Below, one piece after another: positions 42,171 through 51,589 of a stretch of DNA of 64,000 nt. Position 1 is the first letter of the stretch. Each line of letters opens with the position of its first letter. The translations under genes were made by a program, and so were the position numbers. Location: the NCBI GenBank assembly GCA_934183155.1, contig CAKPSB010000007.1, positions 1 to 64,000 of the forward strand, in the 5' to 3' direction. The notes under the pieces are model-generated. The model saw only the letters and a list, made by a program, of their open reading frames with translations. It was not told where the DNA came from and made no database searches. The stretch comes from an uncultured Bacilli bacterium. Its GTDB lineage: Bacteria > Bacillota_I > Bacilli_A > RF39 > UBA660.

Positions 42171-43142
42171 TTATGGTTTTTGAATTAAAAATTCAATTAG
42201 TTTTTCTGGCTTTTCTTTGTTATAAATTATTTGTTCTATTAAATCTATGATTGGCATGGATACATCTTTATTTACGACTAATTGTTTTACTGATTTTAAA
42301 GTATATAATCCTTCAATTGTAGTATTTTTTATATAATTGTTTATTTCTTTTTCATCTTTTTTTGTTCCAATCATATGACCTAAAGTATAATTTCGACTTT
42401 TTGGTGATGTTGCGGTAAGGAGCAAGTCACCAAAACCAGCGTATGATAAAACGGTGTCACCATTACCACCTAAGCCTTTAATTAAACTTTTAATGTCATG
42501 TAGGGATTCAGTTATAAGCATGGCTTGGGTTGATTCTGAAGCATTTAATCCAGCGAGCATTCCGGCTGCTATGGCAATAATATTTTTAACTGATCCACAT
42601 ATTTCAGTACCAATTATGTCTGGTGTTTTTCTTAATTTGAAATGGTTATTTGAAAGAGCTTTGAATGTTAGCTCAATGGTTTCTTTATTCTGACAAGCTA
42701 AGGTTAGACCAACAGGATTATTTTGAGCTATATCAATGGCAAATGATGGCCCTGAAATGACAGCTATTTTTTCAGTTTTTAGTATATTTTTAACAATGTC
42801 ATATACAAAAAGATTACTGTCTTGTTCAATGCCTTTAGTGGCTATACAAATAGGGGTGTTTGTATAATATTTTTTAACTTCTTTGATTGTTTTTTTTAGA
42901 AATTCTGTTGGTATGGCAATGATAATTAGATCAGTTTTTTCTAAAACTTGTTTTAGATTTGAGGTTATTTTGATATTTTCATTTATTTTGATATTTGGTA
43001 GTTTTTTTGTTTGTCTTGTTTTTTTTATGGCTTCAACTTCACTTTCTATTGGACTATAGAGAGTTGTTTCATGTTTGTTTTCGTTTGTTATTTGGGCAAG
43101 AGCATATCCGTATGCTCCGGAGCCTAGTATTGTTATTTTCAT
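42171..43142 (-). CDS. gpsA: Glycerol-3-phosphate dehydrogenase [NAD(P)+]
   Basis: Reduces dihydroxyacetone phosphate to sn-glycerol-3-phosphate for phospholipids. The 323 residues carry the N-terminal ILGSGAYGYALA nucleotide motif, IPTEFL, ATKGIE, SGPSFA and the catalytic-lysine region CGSVKNIIAIAAG. One of only two minus-strand genes right of the origin, so it is transcribed against the replication fork. Confidence 0.95.
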   Translation of the reverse strand: MKITILGSGAYGYALAQITNENKHETTLYSPIESEVEAIKKTRQTKKLPNIKINENIKITSNLKQVLEKTDLIIIAIPTEFLKKTIKEVKKYYTNTPICIATKGIEQDSNLFVYDIVKNILKTEKIAVISGPSFAIDIAQNNPVGLTLACQNKETIELTFKALSNNHFKLRKTPDIIGTEICGSVKNIIAIAAGMLAGLNASESTQAMLITESLHDIKSLIKGLGGNGDTVLSYAGFGDLLLTATSPKSRNYTLGHMIGTKKDEKEINNYIKNTTIEGLYTLKSVKQLVVNKDVSMPIIDLIEQIIYNKEKPEKLIEFLIQKP

Positions 43143-43219
43143 TTAAATCACCATTTGTGATTTTAACATTTATTTGATAAATAGTAAATAAAATTTACCT
43201 AGTAAATTATATTTTGGTG

Positions 43220-43228
43220 TGGTATAAT
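43220..43228 (+). promoter_or_regulatory. Extended -10 promoter of the phasin-like/aarF operon
   Basis: TGGTATAAT, about 25 nt before the ATG at 43253; no clear -35. Confidence 0.55.
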
Positions 43229-43252
43229 TGTGATGATAGAAAGGTTGATAAT

Positions 43253-43570
43253 ATGAAAGAAAGTTTGGAGAATATAATGCTTATGGGGCTTGGCGCTATG
43301 GCTTATACTGGGGAAAAAGCAAAAGAAATAAAAGCTGATTTACTTAAAAAAGGAACAGAAGCTTATAAACATGGTCAAGCTTTAAATGAGGAGCTTAAAC
43401 ATAATATTAGTGAAAAGATTAAAGAAAATGTTACGGTAACAGTAGAAAAAGCTGATTTATCTAAAGAAGAGCTTGCTTTAGAAATAGAAAAACTTAGTGA
43501 AGAAGAAAAACGTGAAATTTTAAATTTGTTGAAGGTGTCAAAGAGGGACAATAAAAAGAAAGATGCTTAG
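43253..43570 (+). CDS. Small phasin-like coiled-coil protein
   Basis: A 105-residue protein: a hydrophobic N-terminal segment (ENIMLMGLGAMAYTGEKA) followed by charged amphipathic helix rich in Lys and Glu. This layout, upstream of an AarF/UbiB kinase, resembles small phasin-family proteins seen in Clostridia. Function unknown; it may modulate the kinase or associate with membrane. ATG 43253 has AAAGGTTGAT upstream. It overlaps the kinase gene by 8 nt. Confidence 0.65.
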   Translation: MKESLENIMLMGLGAMAYTGEKAKEIKADLLKKGTEAYKHGQALNEELKHNISEKIKENVTVTVEKADLSKEELALEIEKLSEEEKREILNLLKVSKRDNKKKDA

Positions 43571-45128
43571 TGGTAAAGATAGATTATTTGAAATAGCAGG
43601 AATTATAAAGAAATATGATTTGCTAAAAAATCCAACACCTGTTAATTTGCGATTGGCTATTGAACAACTTGGACCTACTTTTATAAAATTGGGTCAAATA
43701 CTTGCTTCACGTGATGATATTATTCCAAAAGATTATTGCACGGAACTTTCTCATTTACGAAATCAAGTAAAACCAATGCCTTATGAGAAGGTTTGCGAAA
43801 TTTTAAATAAAGAATATCAAGGAAAATTGAATGATATATTTTTAAGTATTGATAGAAATCCTATTGGTTCGGCATCAATTGCCCAAGTACATAAAGCTAT
43901 ATTAAAGGATAATACAGAAGTTGTTATTAAAGTCCAAAGAGAAAATATTTATGATTTAATGGCGTTGGATGTTAAAGTTTTAAAGAAATTAATTAGTTTA
44001 TTGAAAATTGATAAAATATTTAATTCAGTAATCAATTTTAATGATGCTATTGATGAAATGTTTGATACAGCTAAAGAAGAGATGAATTTCTTAATTGAAG
44101 CTTCTCATACACAAGAATTTTATGAAATGAATAAGGATGTTGCTTATATAAAATCACCAAAGGTTTATTTACAGTATACTACAAGTAAGGTTTTAGTAAT
44201 GGAGTATATGAGTGGTATTAAGATAAATGATTTTGCTTCATTGGATGAAAATGGTTATGATCGTGATGAAATTGGTAAGAAACTTGCCGCAAATTATATT
44301 AAACAAGCAATAACAGATGGTTTTTTTCATGCTGATCCACATACAGATAATTTAAAAATTTCTGATGGAAAAATTGTTTATTTGGATTTTGGAATGATGG
44401 GAAGGCTTTCTAAAAGAGATCGCGCTCTTTTAAGTGCTTGTATTGTGGCTATTTTAAAAGAAGATATTACAGAAGTTTCACATATATTGCTTACGCTTGG
44501 TACTGTTCAAGGACAGCCAGATTATATGGCTTTAAAAAACGATATTAAAAAGGTACTTGATAAGAATATGAGTCAGGATGCTAGTGATATTAATATTAAG
44601 GCTTTTTTAAATGATTTTCTTTCTATGTTAACTGGTAATCATATTACTCTTCCAAAAGATGTAACAATGCTTATGCGCGGTATTATAGTTATTGAGGGTG
44701 TTTTAAAAGAGGTAAGTCCAAAGATTAATTTGATTCAAATTTTGAGTACTTATGTAGTGCCTAATAATTTAATTGATAAGAAAAAAATAGAAAATTTTTT
44801 GGAGAAAAGTGTTTCAAATGGTAGTGATTTGATGTGTTTACCAAATGAGGTTTTGTCTTTCTTTAAAGGCATTAATAATGGCGAGCTAAGATTTAATATT
44901 GAGCTTAATGATTCTAAACATCAGATGAGGAATTTAGAACAGCTTGTTCATTTAATAATGATTACTATTTTAGATGTGGCTTATATTTTGGGCACAAGTT
45001 TAATTGTTATGCAAAAAAATGATAATTTACCATTTATATTTTATATTTATTTAATTATGGGTGGAACGTGCACATTATGGATTTTTTATAAACTTTTTGT
45101 AAGTAGAATAAGGAATAGGAGAAGATAG
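43563..45128 (+). CDS. AarF/UbiB-family atypical kinase
   Basis: A 521-residue protein of the ABC1/UbiB/AarF family of membrane-associated atypical kinases or ATPases. Family motifs are visible: LGPTFIKLGQILASR, IGSASIAQVHKA (the KxGQ and A-rich loop regions), FHADPHTDNL and VYLDFGMMG. Two C-terminal hydrophobic helices (about 465-510) anchor it. In bacteria lacking ubiquinone its role is unclear, possibly isoprenoid or lipid homeostasis. Confidence 0.9.
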   Translation: MLSGKDRLFEIAGIIKKYDLLKNPTPVNLRLAIEQLGPTFIKLGQILASRDDIIPKDYCTELSHLRNQVKPMPYEKVCEILNKEYQGKLNDIFLSIDRNPIGSASIAQVHKAILKDNTEVVIKVQRENIYDLMALDVKVLKKLISLLKIDKIFNSVINFNDAIDEMFDTAKEEMNFLIEASHTQEFYEMNKDVAYIKSPKVYLQYTTSKVLVMEYMSGIKINDFASLDENGYDRDEIGKKLAANYIKQAITDGFFHADPHTDNLKISDGKIVYLDFGMMGRLSKRDRALLSACIVAILKEDITEVSHILLTLGTVQGQPDYMALKNDIKKVLDKNMSQDASDINIKAFLNDFLSMLTGNHITLPKDVTMLMRGIIVIEGVLKEVSPKINLIQILSTYVVPNNLIDKKKIENFLEKSVSNGSDLMCLPNEVLSFFKGINNGELRFNIELNDSKHQMRNLEQLVHLIMITILDVAYILGTSLIVMQKNDNLPFIFYIYLIMGGTCTLWIFYKLFVSRIRNRRR

Positions 45129-45129
45129 T

Positions 45130-45945
45130 ATGGATGAGAATAATTTAGATGATATTACGTCATTAAACAATATGAATGCTTTTTTTAATAAAAACGAAAA
45201 ACATAAAGATTATAAAGCTACTTTTATTTTAGTTGGAATTATTGTGGTTCTTTTAATTGCTTTATTTGTTTTGGCTTCATTTAAGAAAAAAACGATTGTT
45301 AAAGAAGTTGACAGAAAACTTACTTTAGATGAAATTTCTATTAAGTTAACTGATTATATTAAAGAAGAAAAGTTAGATGCTTTAGATGCTTATGGCATGG
45401 ATGGTTTGGAGAGGGTAGCTATTAATAAAATTTGTACGGGCGTTTATGAATGCAAAAAAATATATGGTAGTGCCGTTTCTGATTATATTAAAGATGTATT
45501 TAATAAAAGTATAAATTTAACTGATATTAATTGTAATTATAATGATGGTGTTTTATATTCTTATGATACAAATAGTGGCTTGTTTGTTTGGAATGATGGT
45601 CATGCAGTGCATCCTTCTTTACCAACTGTTCCTATTTATACTAAGGTTAATAGTATAAGAAAGAAAGATGATAAATATATTCTTGTTCTTAATAAGCTTT
45701 ATTATAATCCTTCTTTTAGTGAGTATATTACAAGTGAACCTTCAAGTATTAATCAAATATATAATGCCAATAATTATATGCATACAACGGATAATGGTGA
45801 AGAAATTGATTTAGTTAAATTGAAAGCAAATTATGAAAATGATTATGATAGCTTGAAAAACAAAGGTATTAAGTATCGTTATACTTTTGGGGTTAAAGGT
45901 AATAGTTATTATTTAGAGAGGTATGAAGTATTAGATGAGGGTTAG
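45130..45945 (+). CDS. Hypothetical single-pass membrane protein
   Basis: A 271-residue protein with an acidic N-terminus, one membrane helix (about 30-50: FILVGIIVVLLIALFVLASF) and an extracytoplasmic C-terminal domain rich in Tyr and Asn, with two cysteines (KICTGVYECKK) that could form a disulfide. Type II topology is inferred. Lies 1 nt after the kinase gene with GGAGAAG upstream and ends in a terminator, so it is last in the operon. Not recognised. Confidence 0.7.
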   Translation: MDENNLDDITSLNNMNAFFNKNEKHKDYKATFILVGIIVVLLIALFVLASFKKKTIVKEVDRKLTLDEISIKLTDYIKEEKLDALDAYGMDGLERVAINKICTGVYECKKIYGSAVSDYIKDVFNKSINLTDINCNYNDGVLYSYDTNSGLFVWNDGHAVHPSLPTVPIYTKVNSIRKKDDKYILVLNKLYYNPSFSEYITSEPSSINQIYNANNYMHTTDNGEEIDLVKLKANYENDYDSLKNKGIKYRYTFGVKGNSYYLERYEVLDEG

Positions 45946-45966
45946 ATAGTTTTTAACTATCTTTTT
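45944..45966 (+). terminator. Terminator before the S10 operon
   Basis: Perfect 8-bp stem AGATAGTT / AACTATCT with a TTT loop, overlapping the stop codon, then TTTTT. Confidence 0.85.
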
Positions 45967-45994
45967 ATTTTGAGTATTTTTTTCTTTAAAAGTA

Positions 45995-46023
45995 TTGCTT
46001 TTTTGACAAAATACGTGTATACT
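45995..46023 (+). promoter_or_regulatory. Promoter of the S10 ribosomal operon
   Basis: TTGCTT (45995-46000), 17-bp spacer, TATACT (46018-46023). A TTGACA at 46003 lies too close to this -10 to pair with it. Confidence 0.65.
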
Positions 46024-46029
46024 TTTGAA

Positions 46030-46156
46030 TGTGTGGCGTGCTTAGATGTGTGAGGTTGCCGATACACCAGGTTAAGTTGTTATAAATTTAATCTTTAAAT
46101 CGGGTTTTTACACGGAGCAAGTCTATACTAGATATAGGCGAGAGGAGGATACAATA
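46030..46156 (+). promoter_or_regulatory. S10 operon leader
   Basis: About 130 nt of untranslated, more GC-rich leader before rpsJ, including GTGTGAGGTTGCCGATACACC, which can fold (GTGT/ACAC), and an ACGGAGCAAGTC element before AGAGGAGG. Its length and composition fit a ribosomal-protein-responsive leader; the ligand (L4 in E. coli) is not shown. Confidence 0.5.
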
Positions 46157-46462
46157 ATGTCAAAAAAAGTTCGTATTAGATTAAAATCTTTTGAACACAA
46201 AAATTTGGATATGGCATGCGCTAAAATCGTTGATACAGTTAAAAGATCTGGCGGCGAAGTAAGCGGACCTGTACCACTTCCAACAGAAGTTGAAAAGATT
46301 ACAATCTTAAGAGCTGTTCACAAATACAAAGATTCACGTGAACAATTTGAAAAGAGAACACATAAAAGACTTATTGATGTCAATAATCCAAGCAAGGAGA
46401 CTATAGATGCTTTATCACATCTAGATATTCCAAGCGGTGTTGATATTCAAATCAAATTATAA
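46157..46462 (+). CDS. rpsJ: 30S ribosomal protein uS10
   Basis: A 101-residue S10 (NusE), head of the small subunit and transcription antitermination partner of NusB. Recognised by IRLKSFEHKNLD and LIDVNNPSKETIDALSHL. First gene of the S10-spc-alpha block, with GAGGAGG upstream. Confidence 0.97.
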   Translation: MSKKVRIRLKSFEHKNLDMACAKIVDTVKRSGGEVSGPVPLPTEVEKITILRAVHKYKDSREQFEKRTHKRLIDVNNPSKETIDALSHLDIPSGVDIQIKL

Positions 46463-46477
46463 TAGGAGGATGGAAAT

Positions 46478-47182
46478 ATGAAAGGAATCTTAGGTCGTAA
46501 AATAGGTATGACTCAAGTGTTTGACAATGACGGCAAATTAACCCCTGTTACTGTTGTTGAAGTTACTCCAAATGTGGTAACACAAGTTAAAACAAAAGAT
46601 AACGACGGTTATGAAGCTATTCAACTTGCATTTGATGATAAAAGAGAAAAATTAGCGACAAAAGCTTCTACTGGTATTACTAGTAAAGCTAATACGACAC
46701 CTAAGCGCTTCTTTAAAGAAATCAGAGGTGTAGACGTTAACGAATACAAACTTGGAGATGAAGTTAAGGCGGATATCTTTGAAGTTGGCGAGGTTGTTGA
46801 CGTAACTGGAACTACAAAAGGTAAAGGGTTCCAAGGAAATATCAAAAAATATAATCAAAGTAGAGGACCTATGGGTCACGGTTCTAAATATCATAGAGGC
46901 GTGGGTTCACTTGGTACAATGCTTCCAAAACGTGTATTTAAAGGTAGAGGACTTCCAAGTCACATGGGAGTTAATACTGTAACTATCCAAAACTTAGAGA
47001 TAGTAGCTGTTGATTTAGAAAACAATGCTATTTTAGTAAAGGGAAATATTCCTGGACCTAAAAAAGCTATGGTTATGATTAGAAGCTCAGTTAAAAATAA
47101 TGGCAAAGTAAACAAACGTGCAGAACTAACTAACTGGAGTAAATCTCAAGAAGTTGCTGAAACAACAGAGAGTGCTGAATAA
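46478..47182 (+). CDS. rplC: 50S ribosomal protein uL3
   Basis: L3 reaches the peptidyl-transferase centre; signatures are GILGRKIGMTQVF at the start and MGHGSKYHRGVGSLG in the loop. At 234 residues it is about 25 longer than usual because of a Thr/Glu-rich C-terminal tail (ends TTESAE). AGGAGG upstream. Confidence 0.97.
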   Translation: MKGILGRKIGMTQVFDNDGKLTPVTVVEVTPNVVTQVKTKDNDGYEAIQLAFDDKREKLATKASTGITSKANTTPKRFFKEIRGVDVNEYKLGDEVKADIFEVGEVVDVTGTTKGKGFQGNIKKYNQSRGPMGHGSKYHRGVGSLGTMLPKRVFKGRGLPSHMGVNTVTIQNLEIVAVDLENNAILVKGNIPGPKKAMVMIRSSVKNNGKVNKRAELTNWSKSQEVAETTESAE

Positions 47183-47196
47183 TAGGAGGAATAGTC

Positions 47197-47820
47197 ATGA
47201 AGAAAAATAGTGTTATTAATCTTAAAGGCGAAAAAGTTAGTGATATTGCTTTAAACGAAAATGTTTGGGGAATTGAACCAAATGATGCCGTTTTATATGA
47301 TGCAATTACTTTAGCTCAAGCTTCTCAAAGACAAGGAACAGCTGATACAAAAACACGTAGTGAAGTAAGTGGCGGAGGAAGAAAGCCATGGAGACAAAAA
47401 GGTACTGGTAGAGCTAGACAAGGTAGTACTAGAGCTCCACATTGGTATCATGGTGGTATTGTTTTTGGACCACATCCAAGAACTTATGGCAAGAAAATGA
47501 ACCGCAAGGAAAGAGTTTTAGCTTTAAAATCAGCGTTAGCTTATAAAAAAGCTGAAAACGAAATGATTATTTTAGACAGTTTTGAATTAAATACTAATAA
47601 GACAAAAGATATGCTTCAAATCTTAAAAGACATTAAAGCTCCTAAAAAGACTTTAATTGTTGTTGATGAATTAACTGATAATTTAATTTTAGCTACTCGT
47701 AATATTCAAAAATTAGAATTATTAGAAGCAAATGAAATTAATGTTTTAGATATTATAGGTAGTGACTGCTTAGTTATTACAGAAAAGGCAGTTAAACAAA
47801 TTGAGGAGGCGTTAAAATAA
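47197..47820 (+). CDS. rplD: 50S ribosomal protein uL4
   Basis: A 207-residue L4 lining the exit tunnel, with the extended loop GGRKPWRQKGTGRARQG. In E. coli L4 represses its own operon. Its stop shares a base with the rplW start. Confidence 0.97.
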   Translation: MKKNSVINLKGEKVSDIALNENVWGIEPNDAVLYDAITLAQASQRQGTADTKTRSEVSGGGRKPWRQKGTGRARQGSTRAPHWYHGGIVFGPHPRTYGKKMNRKERVLALKSALAYKKAENEMIILDSFELNTNKTKDMLQILKDIKAPKKTLIVVDELTDNLILATRNIQKLELLEANEINVLDIIGSDCLVITEKAVKQIEEALK

Positions 47821-48098
47821 TGGAAAATTACAGAGACATTATCAAAGCTCCAATAATCACTGAGAAAACTCATGATTTAGCTAGCAATAATACTTATGTG
47901 TTTAGCGTTGATACAAAAGCTAACAAAGTTCAAATTAAGCAAGCTATTGAAAAAATATTTAATGTTAAAGTATTAAGTGTTAATACTATTAATACTTATG
48001 CAAAAAGAAAAAGAGTTGGACGTTACTTCGGTAGAGCCAACAAGGTTAAAAAAGCAATTGTTAAATTACAAGAAGGAAGTTCAATCGAACTTAATTAA
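47820..48098 (+). CDS. rplW: 50S ribosomal protein uL23
   Basis: A 92-residue L23 at the exit port, docking site for signal recognition particle and trigger factor. Starts IIKAPIITEKT as is typical. Begins in TAATG overlap with rplD. Confidence 0.96.
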   Translation: MENYRDIIKAPIITEKTHDLASNNTYVFSVDTKANKVQIKQAIEKIFNVKVLSVNTINTYAKRKRVGRYFGRANKVKKAIVKLQEGSSIELN

Positions 48099-48116
48099 TC
48101 TTAAGGGAGGACGAAT

Positions 48117-48947
48117 ATGGCAATAAAATCATATAGACCAACGACTAATGGTAGACGTGGTATGACAACTTTAGTTAATGAAGAAGTTACTAAAACTACT
48201 CCTGAAAAATCATTAGTTGTTACAGTAAAAAAATCAGGTGGTCGTAATAATCAAGGCAAAATCACTGTAAGACATCACGGTGGTGGAGTTAAGAGAAAAT
48301 ACAGAATTATCGATTTTAAAAGAAATAAGGATGGTGTTATTGGAACAGTAGATTCAATACAATACGATCCAAATAGAAGTGCTAACATTGCTTTAATAAA
48401 TTATGCTGATGGAGAAAAAAGATATATTATTGCTCCTAAAGGCTTAACAGTAGGAATGAAAATTGAAAGTGGCGATAGCTGTGATATCAAAGTTGGTAAC
48501 AATATGCCACTTGCAAATATTCCTGAAGGAACTTTAGTTCATAATATTGAATTAAATCCTGGAAAAGGTGGCCAAATGGCTAGAAGCGCTGGCGCTAGCG
48601 TTCAAATATTAGGCCGCGAAGGAAATTATACTTTACTACGTTTAACTAGTGGTGAAGTTAGAAAAGTTTTAAGCGTTTGCCGTGCTACAATCGGTGAAGT
48701 TGGAAATGAAGATTACAGCTTAGTTAATTATGGTAAAGCTGGTAGAAAAAGACATATGGGTATTAGACCTACAGTTCGTGGTTCTGTTATGAACCCTAAC
48801 GATCACCCACATGGTGGTGGTGAAGGTAGAGCTCCAGTTGGTCGTAAACATCCAGTTACACCTTGGGGTAAACCTGCTTTGGGCTTTAAAACTCGTAATA
48901 GAAAAAAAGCTTCAAGTAAATTAATTGTTCGCTCAAGAAAAAAATAA
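48117..48947 (+). CDS. rplB: 50S ribosomal protein uL2
   Basis: A 276-residue L2, required for subunit joining and peptidyl transfer. The conserved NDHPHGGGEGRAP contains the key histidine. Start follows AAGGGAGGACG. Confidence 0.97.
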   Translation: MAIKSYRPTTNGRRGMTTLVNEEVTKTTPEKSLVVTVKKSGGRNNQGKITVRHHGGGVKRKYRIIDFKRNKDGVIGTVDSIQYDPNRSANIALINYADGEKRYIIAPKGLTVGMKIESGDSCDIKVGNNMPLANIPEGTLVHNIELNPGKGGQMARSAGASVQILGREGNYTLLRLTSGEVRKVLSVCRATIGEVGNEDYSLVNYGKAGRKRHMGIRPTVRGSVMNPNDHPHGGGEGRAPVGRKHPVTPWGKPALGFKTRNRKKASSKLIVRSRKK

Positions 48948-48964
48948 GAAAGGATGACTTATAA

Positions 48965-49237
48965 ATGGCTAGAAGTGCTAAAAAAATGCCTTTTGTCGAT
49001 GAACATTTGATGAAAAAGGTAGAAAAAATAAATGAATCTGGTAAAAAAGAAGTAATTAAGACTTGGTCTCGCCGTTCTACAATTTATCCTGTATTTGTTG
49101 GACACACATTTGCTGTACATAATGGTAAAGAATTTATTCCTGTTTATGTGACAGAAGATATGGTTGGACATAAATTAGGAGAATTCGCCTTAACACGTAA
49201 ATTTGGTGGCCATGGCGACGATAAGTTAAAAAAATAA
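48965..49237 (+). CDS. rpsS: 30S ribosomal protein uS19
   Basis: A 90-residue S19 (SxKKxPFVDEHLMKKV, WSRRSTIYP, GHKLGEFALTR), head of the small subunit near S13. Confidence 0.97.
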   Translation: MARSAKKMPFVDEHLMKKVEKINESGKKEVIKTWSRRSTIYPVFVGHTFAVHNGKEFIPVYVTEDMVGHKLGEFALTRKFGGHGDDKLKK

Positions 49238-49255
49238 CCGGAAAGGATGATATAA

Positions 49256-49591
49256 ATGGAAGCTAAAGCAATTGCTAAAGATATAAGAATTTCACCTAGA
49301 AAAATGCGTTTATCTGTTGATTTAATTCGTGGAAAAGACGTTACTGAAGCTGACACGATTTTAGCAAATTTAAATAAAGATGCTGCTAATGTTATTCGCA
49401 AGGTTTTGAAATCTGCTGTAGCTAATGCAGAAAACAATTTAGAATTAAAAAAAGAAAATCTTTATGTAAGCGAAGCTTATATTAATGAGGGCAAAACTTT
49501 AAAAAGAGGACGTGCTGGTGCGAAAGGAAGCCCTAAACCAATATTAAAAAGATCAAGCCATGTTACAGTGGTTGTAAGTGAAAGAAATTAA
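49256..49591 (+). CDS. rplV: 50S ribosomal protein uL22
   Basis: A 111-residue L22 with the tunnel beta-hairpin region KRGRAGAKGSPKPILKRSSH; macrolide-site loop looks normal. Start IRISPRKMRL is canonical. Confidence 0.97.
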   Translation: MEAKAIAKDIRISPRKMRLSVDLIRGKDVTEADTILANLNKDAANVIRKVLKSAVANAENNLELKKENLYVSEAYINEGKTLKRGRAGAKGSPKPILKRSSHVTVVVSERN

Positions 49592-49608
49592 ACAAAGGAG
49601 GATATAAC

Positions 49609-50322
49609 ATGGGTCAAAAAGTTAGTCCAGTCGGACTTAGAATTGGCATTAATAAAACTTGGGAATCTAAGTGGTATGCTGGTAACCAAGATTTTGCTAA
49701 ATTTTTAAATAACGACTATAAAATTCGTAAGTTTTTGGACAAGAAATTAAAAGACGCCGCTGTTGCAAGTATTCTTATTGAAAGAACTGCTGATAAGACC
49801 GAAGTTGTTATAAATACTGCTAAACCAGGAGTGGTAATTGGTCATGGCGGAGATGAAATTGAAAAACTTAAAAAAGAGCTTGATAAGTTAACAGGTGAAG
49901 ATGTTCACATTTCAATTAAGGAAATTAAAAACCCTAATTTAGTGGCAGCACTTGTTGCAGAAAATATAGCTCATCAAATTGAAAACCGTGTTTCTTATAA
50001 AATTGCACAAAAGAAAGCAATTAGAAATGTTATGAAATCAGGTGCTAAAGGTGTTAAAACATTAGTGTCTGGTAGATTAAACGGTGCTGAAATTGCAAGA
50101 GGAGAAGGTTATACTGAAGGTAAAGTTCCTCGTCATACTTTAAGAGCTAACATCGATTATGCTTTAAAAGAAGCTGACACAATTTATGGTAAAATCGGTG
50201 TTAAAGTATGGATTTATAAAGGTGAAATTCTTGGAAATGGTGTTAAACCTGAAAGAGAAAAAAAGCCTGTAAGAGCTAATAAGGGAGGTAAGGACAATGG
50301 CAGTTATTCCAAAAAGAACTAA
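49609..50322 (+). CDS. rpsC: 30S ribosomal protein uS3
   Basis: A 237-residue S3 with KH domain (KPGVVIGHGGDEIEKLKKEL) and mRNA-entry helicase activity. About 20 residues longer than usual owing to a Lys/Gly/Asn-rich tail whose coding sequence overlaps the rplP start by 26 nt. Confidence 0.97.
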   Translation: MGQKVSPVGLRIGINKTWESKWYAGNQDFAKFLNNDYKIRKFLDKKLKDAAVASILIERTADKTEVVINTAKPGVVIGHGGDEIEKLKKELDKLTGEDVHISIKEIKNPNLVAALVAENIAHQIENRVSYKIAQKKAIRNVMKSGAKGVKTLVSGRLNGAEIARGEGYTEGKVPRHTLRANIDYALKEADTIYGKIGVKVWIYKGEILGNGVKPEREKKPVRANKGGKDNGSYSKKN

Positions 50323-50728
50323 GTATCGTCGTCCTCACCGTCTACCATATGATGGTGTAGCTCGCGGAAACAGAACTGTTTCATTTGGTGAATATGGTTT
50401 ACAAGCTATGGAAGGTGCTTGGATAAGCCAACAACAAATTGAAGCTGCTCGTGTAGCGATGACTCGTTACATGAAGCGTGGTGGTAAAGTATGGATTAAT
50501 ATTTTCCCACATTTATCTTTAACTGCTAAAGGTATCGGAATGCGTCAAGGTAAAGGTAAAGGTGCACCTGATAAATGGGTAGCAGTTGTTAAAAAAGGAA
50601 AAGTTATGTTCGAAATTGCCGATGTTGATGAAGCTACTGCTAGAGAAGCATTTAGACTTGCTATGCATAAATTACCAATTAAATGTAAATTTGTAAAAAA
50701 AGAAAGTGGTGAGGCAGATGAAAATTAA
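50297..50728 (+). CDS. rplP: 50S ribosomal protein uL16
   Basis: A 143-residue L16, A-site finger support: MAVIPKRTKYRRPHR, GRNRTVSFG-type GNRTVSFGEYGL, KGKGAPDKWVAVV. GGGAGGTAAGG inside rpsC serves as its ribosome-binding site. Confidence 0.97.
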   Translation: MAVIPKRTKYRRPHRLPYDGVARGNRTVSFGEYGLQAMEGAWISQQQIEAARVAMTRYMKRGGKVWINIFPHLSLTAKGIGMRQGKGKGAPDKWVAVVKKGKVMFEIADVDEATAREAFRLAMHKLPIKCKFVKKESGEADEN

Positions 50729-50912
50729 TGAACTAAGAGAATTAAGCAATGAAGAATTAATTAAAAAAATTGATGAAACGAAAGCTGAACTTTTTAATTT
50801 ACGTTTTAGCCAAGCTACTGGTAGTCTTGAGAGGCCAGCTAGAATTAATGAGCTTAGAAAGGCTGTTGCTAGAATGAAAACCATTCTACGCGAACGTGAA
50901 TTACAAGACTAG
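50718..50912 (+). CDS. rpmC: 50S ribosomal protein uL29
   Basis: A 64-residue helical L29 (MKINELRELSNEEL, LFNLRFSQATG). ATG 50718 preceded by GGTGAGG and overlapping the end of rplP; four earlier codons of the open frame are not part of it. Confidence 0.95.
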   Translation: MKINELRELSNEELIKKIDETKAELFNLRFSQATGSLERPARINELRKAVARMKTILRERELQD

Positions 50913-50920
50913 GAGGATTT

Positions 50921-51178
50921 ATGGAAAATATTAAAAGAGAATTAGTTGGTAAAGTTGTAAGTGTTAAAAATAATAAAACTATTACAGTTTTAGTTGAAAC
51001 TTACATTATGGATAAAAAATATGGTAAAAGAGCTATGTATTCTAAAAAATATGCAGTTCACGATGAACATAATGAAGCAAAGTTAGGCGATAAAGTTAGA
51101 ATTGCTGAAACTAGACCTATATCTAAGACTAAGCATTATCGTTTAACACAAATAGTAGAGAAAGCAGTTATTTTATAA
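50921..51178 (+). CDS. rpsQ: 30S ribosomal protein uS17
   Basis: An 85-residue S17 with VGKVVSVKNNKTITV and YAVHDEHNEAKLGD, an early 16S-binding protein. Confidence 0.96.
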   Translation: MENIKRELVGKVVSVKNNKTITVLVETYIMDKKYGKRAMYSKKYAVHDEHNEAKLGDKVRIAETRPISKTKHYRLTQIVEKAVIL

Positions 51179-51202
51179 CTAGCTGGAAGGAGGATTTAAT
51201 AT

Positions 51203-51571
51203 ATGATTCAACAAGAAAGCCGTTTAAAAGTAGCTGATAACTCTGGTGCTCGTGAACTTTTAGTAATTAGAGTACTTGGCGGAAGTAAAGTTAAAACTGG
51301 CAATATTGGAGATATAGTTGTAGGTACAGTTAAAAAAGCAACACCTAATGGACAAGTTTCAGAGGGTAAAGTTGTTAAAGCTGTTGTTGTAAGAACTAGA
51401 CGTGGAGTTAGAAGAGAAGACGGGTCTTATATTAAATTTGATGATAATGCATGCATTTTAATTAAAGATGATAAGACACCTGTTGGAACACGTGTATTTG
51501 GACCAGTAGCTCGTGAGATAAGAGAAGATGGATATTTAAAAATTGCCTCACTTGCTAAAGAGGTTTTATAA
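51203..51571 (+). CDS. rplN: 50S ribosomal protein uL14
   Basis: A 122-residue L14 (MIQQESRLKVADNSGARE; ends IASLAKEVL), bridge B8 and RsfS docking site. First gene of the conventional spc set; no new promoter seen. Confidence 0.97.
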   Translation: MIQQESRLKVADNSGARELLVIRVLGGSKVKTGNIGDIVVGTVKKATPNGQVSEGKVVKAVVVRTRRGVRREDGSYIKFDDNACILIKDDKTPVGTRVFGPVAREIREDGYLKIASLAKEVL

Positions 51572-51589
51572 TCGTTTGGAGGAAATAAT

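Noticed and set aside
46003..46008. TTGACA as the -35 of the S10 promoter
   Set aside because: It lies only 9 bp from the TATACT box and the sequence 17 bp downstream of it is not a -10; TTGCTT at 45995 has the right spacing.
46329..46345. TTCACGTGAA core in rpsJ as another parS site
   Set aside because: The outer bases do not match TGTTTCACGTGAAACA; it codes for a conserved S10 segment. The CACGTGAAA near 53979 in rplR fails for the same reason.
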